DNA of 64,000 nucleotides from Mucilaginibacter saanensis (GTDB lineage Bacteria; Bacteroidota; Bacteroidia; Sphingobacteriales; Sphingobacteriaceae), in assembly GCF_014200575.1 (NCBI RefSeq), contig NZ_JACHBZ010000003.1, positions 186,001 through 250,000 of the forward strand, written 5' to 3'. Numbering within the stretch: position 1 is the first letter of the stretch; each line of letters begins with the position of its first letter. Below, in pieces: positions 36,473 to 44,300 of this stretch. Both the position numbers and the translations under genes were made by a program. The notes beneath the pieces were generated by a model, which was given only the letters and a program-made list of their open reading frames with translations, made no database searches and was not told the DNA's origin.

Positions 36473-37792
36473 TTAATTACCCTGGTGAGTAGTTTCAAGT
36501 GGAGCAATAGCCGCACTCTCCGGAGCAGGTTCAGCTATTAATTTATCCAGTAACTGGTTAAATTTCTTTTCATAATCCTTATGATATTTCCCGGTTACGG
36601 TGCCGGTGTAGCCAGTATATATCTCCCTTACATCGCCGTTACGGTCAATAATAATAGTGGTAGGGAATGCGATAAATTTATTAAGTGCAGGCAGTTTTTG
36701 TGACACCAGTTTTTTATCAGCCAGGCCCCCGAAAGCGATGTCATAATTAATGGCATACTTCTCTTTTAATTTGCCTAAGGTATATTTAGCATAGTCAAGG
36801 CTATCTTTTTGTTCAAAACCAAGAGCTATAGCCTCAACTCCGCGGTTATGGTTTTTATTGAACCACGGCGAAAGAAATACAGTTTGATCTGTGCAATTAG
36901 GGCACCACGTACCAATTATCTCTACAATCACTACTTTGCCTTTATATTTATTGTCGCTAAGTGACACTTGTTTTCCGTCGATACCAGGAAAAGAGAAATC
37001 CAGCTTTTTGTAGCCCTCTTTTAAAAAGGTTAGTTTATATGGATCGGGCAATTCAACCGATTCATTTTTAGCGGCATCAAATTTTAAATTCTTGTAAATT
37101 CCAAAACCCTCTTCGCCGCTGATGCTGCCATCAGTATTGATCTTGCCTTTAATAATAAACGGACTCGGTCCGGTAAAGCCGCTTAACGCAAATTCATCGC
37201 CCTGAACGGTACCCTCTAATTCACGGGTATCGCCCACAACGGTCATAACTACACCGGTAAGTTTATTGCCTTTTTGTTTGAGGATAGCGATAGATGCAGG
37301 GACGGCCTCTTTACTATAGGTTTTTATCTCCCATTTACCAGACAGATCTGCTTTTGGAGCAACATCTTTTCCTGGCTCAACAAAACGGTAGCTTTTACCA
37401 TACTCGGCAGTAAAAGGCAACGAATTACCTCTGAAACCCGGTACCAGGCTACGGTATTCGCCGCTAATTTTTCCATCATCTTCAATTTTGGCCACCAGAG
37501 CGGCATCATAGGTATTCATTTTTATATAAACTGAATCTTTGCCGATAGCTTTTACATGAAAATTATCACGGCGAGTACCGTTAATAAGCGTAAACACCGC
37601 ATGTTCGGCATCTTTTCCTTTGAGTTCAAAGTTGAATGGTACCTGTGATTCACTTACAGTAAATACACCTCTCCATACACCTTCTTTTATAAATTTTACA
37701 GGTGGATTTTTGTCGGCAGCCAATGCTGCACCACTTATGAGCAGGCCCAACGACAGGCACTTTGCCTTGGTTAAATAGTTTTGAATGTTCAT
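36473..37792 (-). CDS. TlpA-type thioredoxin with large N-terminal domain, first tandem copy
   Basis: A 439-residue paralogue of the next gene with the same layout: signal peptide ending GAALA, N-terminal beta region beginning FIKEGVWRGVFTVSESQVPF, and TlpA domain with GTWCPNCTDQTVFLSPWF, fully conserved between the copies. Long blocks (FNKNHNRGVEAIALGFEQKD, LADKKLVSQKLPALNKF) are identical and the two seem about 80% identical overall, so the duplication is fairly recent. It is the first gene of the minus-strand redox set. Its 5' untranslated region is about 370 bp long from a TATCTTTA -7-like element (38167-38174) and contains the 29-codon Cys-rich ORF, so post-initiation control is likely. 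Confidence 0.88.
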   Translation of the reverse strand: MNIQNYLTKAKCLSLGLLISGAALAADKNPPVKFIKEGVWRGVFTVSESQVPFNFELKGKDAEHAVFTLINGTRRDNFHVKAIGKDSVYIKMNTYDAALVAKIEDDGKISGEYRSLVPGFRGNSLPFTAEYGKSYRFVEPGKDVAPKADLSGKWEIKTYSKEAVPASIAILKQKGNKLTGVVMTVVGDTRELEGTVQGDEFALSGFTGPSPFIIKGKINTDGSISGEEGFGIYKNLKFDAAKNESVELPDPYKLTFLKEGYKKLDFSFPGIDGKQVSLSDNKYKGKVVIVEIIGTWCPNCTDQTVFLSPWFNKNHNRGVEAIALGFEQKDSLDYAKYTLGKLKEKYAINYDIAFGGLADKKLVSQKLPALNKFIAFPTTIIIDRNGDVREIYTGYTGTVTGKYHKDYEKKFNQLLDKLIAEPAPESAAIAPLETTHQGN

Positions 37793-37923
37793 TTTTTTAT
37801 AATTTTTAGTTTGTTTAGATTTTCTTAAAATTTGTTGGCTTTAAAATTTGAGCATGACAAGTCCACTAAGCTAATTTTGCAGCTTTTAAATAGTCATATA
37901 CCAATTTTAACGGGTGTTTATGC

Positions 37924-38013
37924 CTAAAACCAAAAGGCAAATTGAACACAGCAACAACATCGTATAATTGCAGATGATTGCCTGTGAGCGTGCGAATACT
38001 TTAATTTTTTCAT
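37924..38013 (-). CDS. 29-residue leader-like ORF with four consecutive Cys codons
   Basis: ATG at 38013, stop TAG at 37924-37926. The peptide starts MKKLKYSHAHRQ, has IIRCCCCVQ at residues 16-24 encoded by TGT TGT TGC TGT, and ends FAFWF. It lies 131 bp upstream of the first TlpA-like gene, inside a long 5' untranslated region. It has no signal peptide and no resemblance to a toxin or metal-binding protein; four Cys codons in a row in so short an ORF is the classic look of an amino-acid attenuation leader. It has a counterpart at 22092-22202 ahead of SusC. Translation and function are inferred. Confidence 0.6.
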   Translation of the reverse strand: MKKLKYSHAHRQSSAIIRCCCCVQFAFWF

Positions 38014-38200
38014 GATAATAGTTAATTTATATTTCTAAAGTATTTTACTTCAGAAAAAAGTTTAGCACTTATTTCAATACTGAAAAGTTGCCGAAGATCA
38101 TCGAGACTTCCTCTCCCTTCTTCTTTATAAATCAACTAATTAATGGTGGGGTTAATTAGAATGGTGTAAAGATAATAATAAATATGATAAATACAATAAA

Positions 38201-38226
38201 TCTATAGAATTAGTAGGATTTATTTA
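38201..38226. promoter_or_regulatory. Repeated sulfur-locus promoter element, copy 2
   Basis: CTATAGAATTAGTAGGATT at 38202-38220 matches the copy at 21188-21206 at 17 of 19 positions. On the minus strand it lies just upstream of a TTG and TATCTTTA pair spaced 19 bp, which fit -33 and -7 elements; that placement would suit an activator. Confidence 0.55.
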
Positions 38227-38660
38227 ATGAGTAAAATTATTGCTATTCAAAGAAAAAACTACCTGCTATTTTTATATTCGTTTGTTGATCACGTTATGGA
38301 TAATAAATATCCTGGACTGTACCGCATCGGCTAAACTTACCACCATAGTAAAAAGCAATGCATATGTACAGCCAGGATGTTTATTTTGAAAAAGACTTCA
38401 AAATCCGAATATAGCGGGCAACAATTCAAAAGGTACCTTAACTGCTGATGGTGGTGGTTTTATCAGTAGCGTAGCCAAATACAGGCAGGCTGGTAAGATT
38501 TTTTGAATTGCTACTCCTGGTTGCAATTTATAATCGGAATTATCTCAGTATATATTTTAGGCTGTCATCGGGCCGTGGAGCTATAAGCTACTCTTCCCTA
38601 TTATTTATTATAAGTCAATTGGTGGTTATTAACTTATTGATATCAATATTAAGCTATTGA
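38227..38660. other. Non-coding gap with protein-like remnant
   Basis: No intact gene is seen between the redox-operon promoter and the DsbD-domain gene stop. On the plus strand 38281-38510 shows short broken reading frames, for example MDNKYPGLYRIG then stop and, in another frame, GTLTADGGGFISSVAKYRQA then stop. They may be the remains of a small gene, but I recognise no family, and chance is possible. Confidence 0.3.
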
Positions 38661-39107
38661 TTATTTTACAGCTATGTTAAATTCAACATCATCTGGCGGC
38701 AAACATTGTTTATCATTACATACCATAAACTTCACGGTTCCGCTAATGGCTGCCTGCGCATCCTTAAGTTTTATTTTTTGCTGAAATATTACGGTTCCTT
38801 CAAAATAGCTCACATTCATACTAAAGGATTTTTCATACTTGCTAATCGGTTTTGGCTCAGCAGTTACCCCGTTAAGTGAATATGCCGGTGAGGCATTAAA
38901 AGTAAATTCGGTTTTGGCAGGGCCGCCATCGGCTATGTTTTGCGAATAAATATGCCATCCTTTATCAATAGTGGCCTTTATGAAAACTACAGCATCGTTA
39001 TTACCTGTTTTTTTTGCAGCGTATGACCACTTAACTGGAGTAAGTATCTGGCTGTGAACATTCAGACCGAGTATTGCTACAATTGCGGTTAGTAAAATTT
39101 TTTTCAT
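38661..39107 (-). CDS. Secreted DsbD N-terminal-domain protein
   Basis: About 148 residues with start at MKKILLTAIV; the longer frame to 39185 would run through the tRNA gene, so I reject it. After a signal peptide ending NVHSQ comes one domain like the N-terminal (alpha) domain of the thiol reductase DsbD: KWSYAAKKTGNNDAVVFIKATIDKGWHIYSQN and the redox segment KFMVCNDKQCLPPDDVEF, with the two Cys five residues apart. It lacks the membrane and thioredoxin domains of full DsbD. It could receive electrons and reduce periplasmic disulfides or the TlpA-like proteins nearby. It sits directly downstream of tRNA-Cys and iscS on the same strand. Confidence 0.85.
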   Translation of the reverse strand: MKKILLTAIVAILGLNVHSQILTPVKWSYAAKKTGNNDAVVFIKATIDKGWHIYSQNIADGGPAKTEFTFNASPAYSLNGVTAEPKPISKYEKSFSMNVSYFEGTVIFQQKIKLKDAQAAISGTVKFMVCNDKQCLPPDDVEFNIAVK

Positions 39108-39136
39108 AATAGTGATGTAAGTGTTATGGTTTATTG

Positions 39137-39207
39137 AAGTCACGGGCAGATTCGAACTGCCGTAAAAGGTTTTGCAGACCTCCACCTATCCCCTCGGTCA
39201 CGCGACT
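39137..39207 (-). tRNA. tRNA-Cys (GCA)
   Basis: A 71-base cloverleaf on the minus strand: acceptor AGTCGCG pairs with CGTGACT (one G-U), D-arm ACC/GGT with GAGGGGATA loop, anticodon arm GAGGT-CTGCAAA-ACCTT giving anticodon GCA, and T-arm GGCAG-TTCGAAT-CTGCC. The discriminator base is T, the main identity element for cysteinyl-tRNA synthetase. CCA is not encoded. The acceptor starts with A1-U72, which is less usual. It lies 20 bp after iscS and 29 bp before a DsbD-domain gene, all on one strand and downstream of a SAM-I riboswitch, so it may be made from that transcript. Confidence 0.93.
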
Positions 39208-39227
39208 TTATTTTAGCTTATTAATTA

Positions 39228-40364
39228 TTAAGCTGCTATGCTGTTATATAATTCGGTTAACTTATCAACTACAAAATCAATTTCGTTAGTTGTATTGAAC
39301 TTGCTGAATGAAAAACGCACCGTATCTTTTAACGGATCATGACCTATTGCCTTGAGCACGTGTGATGCGTTGCCGCTTGAACAGGCGCTACCACCTGATA
39401 CGGAGATCTGGTTGTTGTCTAAAAATTGTAACAAATCCTGATCTGTGGCATTTTGCGGCAAGCTTACACTCAAAACGGTATATAAACTTTTGGCAGCATT
39501 GGCCGAGTTTCCGTTAAACGTTACACCTTCAATCTGGTTGCTTAGCTTTGCTATCATTCTATCCTTTAAGCTTTGTATATATTGCTGATGCTCATCTATA
39601 TTATTATAAGCGATTTCCAGCGCTTTTGCCATTCCAATAATTCCATGAATATTTTCTGTGCCGGCCCGCAGCTGCCGTTCCTGACCACCTCCGTGTAACA
39701 ACCTGCTTAACTTAATATCATTATTACAGTAAATAAAGCCGATGCCTTTGGGGCCGTGAAACTTGTGTGCTGATGCCGCCAAAAAATGGGTGTTTAGTTT
39801 TTGCAGGTCATGACGGTAATGCCCCATTGTTTGTACCGTGTCTGAATGAAATACCGCGCCGTAGCTTTTACAGATATCCCCTATCAGTTCAATGTTATTT
39901 AAATTCCCTATTTCGTTATTAGCATGCATTATCGATACCAGCGATGGCCCATGCAACTCCAGCAATAGCTGTAACTGCTGCAGGTCAATATTGCCCGGGC
40001 TGTCCACGTCAAGTATATCCAGTTTAATCTCGTTGTTTTTTTCCAGTAATTTTAGCGTATGCAACACGGCATGATGTTCAAAAGGCGTAGTAATAACCCG
40101 TTGAATACCCTGCGAGCGCACCGCAGACAGAATAGCTGTATTATCGGCTTCTGTGCCACCCGATGTGAATATAATTTCGTTGGGTGCGGCATTCAGTAAT
40201 GTGGCAATAGTTGATCTGGCACTCTCAATAGCTTTTTTTACCAACCTCCCGTGCTGGTGCAATGAAGATGGATTACCGAAGTACTCCAACAGGTATGGTG
40301 TCATTGCTTCAAACACTTGTTTATCAAGTGGTGTGGTTGCAGCGTTATCCAAATAAATTTTCAT
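39228..40364 (-). CDS. iscS: IscS/NifS-type cysteine desulfurase
   Basis: A 378-residue PLP enzyme that takes sulfur from cysteine as a protein persulfide for Fe-S clusters and tRNA thiolation. Motifs: IYLDNAATTPLD at the N-terminus, the His of TTPFEHHAVLHTL, PLP lysine Lys201 in SAHKFHGPKG and the mobile active-site loop SGGSACSSGNASH with Cys328. The loop type is NifS/IscS (class I), unlike the encapsulin cargo enzyme, so the locus has both classes. No iscU, iscA or fdx gene is adjacent. A SAM-I riboswitch 112 bp upstream should repress it when SAM is abundant, and tRNA-Cys follows. Confidence 0.92.
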   Translation of the reverse strand: MKIYLDNAATTPLDKQVFEAMTPYLLEYFGNPSSLHQHGRLVKKAIESARSTIATLLNAAPNEIIFTSGGTEADNTAILSAVRSQGIQRVITTPFEHHAVLHTLKLLEKNNEIKLDILDVDSPGNIDLQQLQLLLELHGPSLVSIMHANNEIGNLNNIELIGDICKSYGAVFHSDTVQTMGHYRHDLQKLNTHFLAASAHKFHGPKGIGFIYCNNDIKLSRLLHGGGQERQLRAGTENIHGIIGMAKALEIAYNNIDEHQQYIQSLKDRMIAKLSNQIEGVTFNGNSANAAKSLYTVLSVSLPQNATDQDLLQFLDNNQISVSGGSACSSGNASHVLKAIGHDPLKDTVRFSFSKFNTTNEIDFVVDKLTELYNSIAA

Positions 40365-40475
40365 AGTTTATCTTTTTCCTTAATAAGTCAAAATGTTCAT
40401 ATCTAAACGTTTTTAAATTATCGCAGAAAGAAGATAGCTGGCTTTACCTCGTGAAATATTAAGTAATTATTGCTT

Positions 40476-40583
40476 CTTATCTATCTCCCTATATCGGAGC
40501 AGGAATTAGCACCTTTTACTGACTTGTTACAGTACAGGTTGCTAAGACTTCTTTGGGCCTTTCCCTCAGTCTTTCTGGATAAG
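40476..40583 (-). ncRNA. SAM-I (S-box) riboswitch ahead of iscS
   Basis: Reading the minus strand: P1 arm CTTATC, CAGAAAGACTGAGGG, AGGCCCAAAGAAG, TCTTAGCAACCTGTACTG, AAAAGGTGCTAATTCCTG, P4 hairpin CTCCGATATAGGGAG and P1 closing arm GATAAG. The core is almost identical to the copy at 21249-21351 but P3 and P4 differ, so they are independent genes rather than a recent duplication. About 110 bases separate it from the iscS start. Confidence 0.93.
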
Positions 40584-40609
40584 TATATAAAGAACGTTAG
40601 ATGATGTGA

Positions 40610-40617
40610 CAAAAGTA
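40610..40617 (-). promoter_or_regulatory. -7 promoter element for the iscS riboswitch transcript
   Basis: On the minus strand TACTTTTG is a perfect TAnnTTTG, about 27 bp upstream of the aptamer, the same arrangement as in the plus-strand riboswitch. Confidence 0.6.
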
Positions 40618-40624
40618 ATACTAT

Positions 40625-40654
40625 ATTCTATAAATCCTATAGATTTTATAGAAT
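40625..40654. promoter_or_regulatory. Palindromic operator-like element upstream of iscS promoter
   Basis: ATTCTATAAA (40625-40634) and TTTATAGAAT (40645-40654) are perfect inverted repeats around a 10-base centre that itself contains CCTATAGAT. The CTATAG-AAT content is like the repeated elements at 21187-21211 and 38201-38226. It sits just upstream of the -7 element. Confidence 0.5.
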
Positions 40655-41333
40655 TATTTAAATCTTTATTCATTTTTATGACCTCACTAATACGTATCCT
40701 TCTATAAATAAAATACTTAGAATAAATTTCACCTGACGAAAATTTATTTTCAATTACTTTTAAGGCGATTTAAAATTTCTTGTTTCACACAGCCTCCAAG
40801 GTTATAAAAGTTACCTTTAAGCTTTTATAAAATAATTTGCAAATTACTCATTAAAAGATATTTATAAAAAAAAACAACCAATCAACATTAAATATTCGCT
40901 TTATTGAGTGATTTTTTTTAAGTAACGGGGCAGCGCATGTGAAACGAGTTAGTAAATAATATATTTAACTATTATGGACTTATTTATTAATCAATAGTTA
41001 CACTTAGTGATTAACATAATTATGTGAATTTCATTCAAAAACCTGATAATAGGATAACATATAATATATTTTTAGCCATTTTTATGCAGCCTGTTCCTTT
41101 TTGTTCATTTCTATTCACCCCTCATAAATATAAATTTATACTTCTATTATTGTGTTATTAATAATACGGAGGTGTCTTTGTTATTAAATTTTTACTTATT
41201 GATTAAATTATCATATAAGACTATTATTTCGGCTGTCATATATTTAATGTTCTGTATATCCAGCATCTGGGATTTTTGACAGTTTTTTTGCAGATAATCA
41301 TCAAAAGTTTAACATTTTATCTACCCCTATATC
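40655..41333. other. AT-rich intergenic region upstream of the lipid synthase operon
   Basis: About 680 bp with no ORF of note, very AT-rich. The iscS promoter lies at its left edge; the lipid-operon promoter must be in its right part, but no convincing -33/-7 pair is visible. Small inverted repeats such as ATAAAAG/CTTTTAT (about 40812-40836) are present. No RNA gene was recognised. Confidence 0.5.
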
Positions 41334-44300
41334 ATGAAAAAACGTGCAATAATTGGAATAACCCCATTTGAAAAACCCGATATCTCGCTTGCACTCAGCT
41401 TGCATCACGCGGGAGCTTTTCCTGTACTACATCTTGGTCTTGATAAAATAATTGCCGAAGCAGCAATTGAAGAGTTAGTGCTCAGCGGTTTAAATGATTT
41501 TGGCGTATGCTTTATCTCAACTGATCTTACAACCATGAAGTTACCCAAACAGTTAAGCTTGGTTATTATGCCTTATGGTGTAAAGGCTAACTTTAAAAAC
41601 AATGTAAGGCTTATGTACCAGGTTTATGATCTGGAGTCGGCAAAACTGGCAAAAGCTGAAGGCGCCCACGGAATTATTATTAAAGGAAATGAAGGAGCCG
41701 GAAAAGTTGCCTATGAATCATCGTTTGTATTATTTCAGCGTGTTATACAGGAAGTTAAAGACATCCCCGTTTGGGTACAGGGCGGTGTAGGCATCCATAC
41801 TGCGGCAGCATTAGTTGCGCAGGGTGCGGCAGGTATTGTGCTTGACAGCCAGTTAGCTCTATTTCCAGAATGTTCTGCTCCCAAAGCGCTAAAAGAAGTT
41901 TGCACAAAGCTGAGTGGTACTGAAACTAAACTGATTGACAATTGTCGCGTTTTAGTAAGGCCCAACTCCCCTGTGCTTCCGGAAAACGCATCTTATAACG
42001 ACCTTATACCATATTTTGCCAATCTTGATCTGGAGAAGAGTTATATACCGATGGGGCAGGATATCGCACTGGTTACAGACTTATTTACCCGCTATAAAAA
42101 ATTAAATAAACTCATATTTGGCATTCAGGAGGCTATGTATGGCCACCTGAACCAGGCTAAATCGCTCAACGTTATTAGCCCGGGTAATGCCATGGCAAAG
42201 GATCTAAACATTGTTTACCCCATTGCGCAGGGCCCAATGACACGGGTAAGTGACGTTGCCCCGTTTGCTGATGCGGTATCAGGTGCAGGCGCTTTATCAT
42301 TCATAGCCCTATCTCTGTTAAAAGGTGCACGTGCTAAAGAACTTATTACCGAAACAAAAATGCTTGCTGGCGAAAAAACCTGGGGCGTTGGTATACTTGG
42401 TTTTGCCCCTCAGGAATTGCGCGATGAACAGCAGCAATATATCCTGAAGGCTAAACCTCCAGTAGTTTTAATTGCTGGCGGCAGGCCGTCACAAGCCAAA
42501 CCATTTGAAAAAGCCGGCATAAAAACTTTTTTGCACGTTCCATCGGTATCCTTACTGGACATGTTTTTAAAAGAAGGGGCCAAAAGGTTTGTTTTTGAAG
42601 GGCGTGAATGCGGCGGTCACGTAGGGCCGCTATCCAGCATGGTACTTTGGGAAAAACAAATAGAGCGCCTATTAAAGGAAGACCAACCCGAACAGATCAG
42701 CGTGTTTTTTGCAGGAGGCATTCATGATGCTTTTTCTACTGCATTTATAGCCATTATGGCAGCACCCTTAGCCGCCAAAGGTATAAAAGTGGGTGTACTA
42801 ATGGGTACAGCCTATTTATACACCAAAGAAGCGGTTACTACCGGCGCCATACAGGATAAATTTCAGCAACAAGCTATGCAGGCAATTGATACCGTATTGC
42901 TTGAAACTGCTCCCGGTCACGAAACAAGATGCCTCAATTCACCATTTGCTGATTTTTTTAATATCGAAAAGGAAAAACTACAGTTAGCCGGTATCGATAA
43001 AAAGGAAATCTGGGCGCAGCTGGAAACGCTTAATGTAGGCCGTCTGCGTATTGCCGCCAAAGGCATTGAGCGCCGGGGCGATGAACTGGTGACTATCAAT
43101 GAAGCCGACCAACTGAACCTGGGCATGTACATGATTGGTCAGGTTGCTGTAATGCATAACAAGGTAACCTCCCTATTGGAATTACACCAGGATGTTGCCG
43201 AAGGTAACTATCAGCATATTTTAAACGCAGTATTGCCATCTCCTCCGCAATCAGCAACCAAATCTTTGGACGTTGCCATAGTGGGTATGGCCTGCATTTT
43301 CCCTGGAGCAAAAAATATAGAGGAATATTGGCGCAATATTATTTTAGGAAAAGACTGCGTTACCGAAGTACCTGACGAAAGGTGGAACAAGGAATTATAC
43401 TATGATCCTGAATCAACGGCAAGCGATATGTCGCATTCCAAGTGGGGCGGTTTCATTCCCGGGATAGATTTTGATCCGCTTGAATTTGGCATACCTCCGC
43501 AATCATTGGCTGCCATTGAGCCAACTCAGCTTTTAACACTTATGGTTGCCAAACAAGCTATGGAAAATGCCGGTTATGCTAACGGCAATTTTGATCATGA
43601 TAATGTTTCCGTAATTATTGGCGCCGAAGGTGGCAATGACCTCGCCAATAACTACAGTTTCAGGGGCTACTTTAAGCAAGTGTTTGGAGATATGCCACCT
43701 GAGGTTGACGACCTATTACCCAAAACTACCGAAGACTCTTTCCCCGGCATTTTAGCCAATGTAATTTCGGGTAGGATCACGAACCGGATGGACTTTGGCG
43801 GACGCAACTTTACGGTAGATGCTGCCTGTGCATCGTCGTTAGCGGCGGTTGATCTGGCTTGCCAGGAATTATTCCTTGAAAAATCAGACATGGTACTTGC
43901 TGGTGGTGCCGATTTGCACAACGGCATTAATGATTACCTGATGTTCTCGAGCACACATGCATTATCGCATAAAGGCCGCTGCGCTACTTTTGACAGCGAA
44001 GCAGACGGTATTGCCCTTGGCGAGGGTATTGCCATGGTTGTTTTAAAAAGACATGCAGATGCGCTGCGCGATGGCGACAGGATTTATGCCGTAATTAAAG
44101 GTATTGGCGGATCAAGCGATGGCAAAAGTTTAGGTTTAACCGCACCACGCAAAAATGGACAGGTGCGCGCACTGGAGCGCGCTTATGATCAGGCTGGCAT
44201 CACACCGTCACTTGTTGGTTTGGTAGAAGCGCATGGCACCGGCACAGTGGTTGGTGATAAAACAGAGCTAAGTGCTTTAACAGATATGCTTAACCAGGCA

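Noticed and set aside
39108..39185. Longer N-terminus for the DsbD-domain protein
   Set aside because: It would read through the tRNA-Cys gene and precedes a normal signal peptide beginning MKKILL.
40365..40475. Cys-rich leader ORF in the iscS riboswitch transcript
   Set aside because: The only ATG frame there is a six-residue ORF without Cys; control is explained by the SAM-I element.
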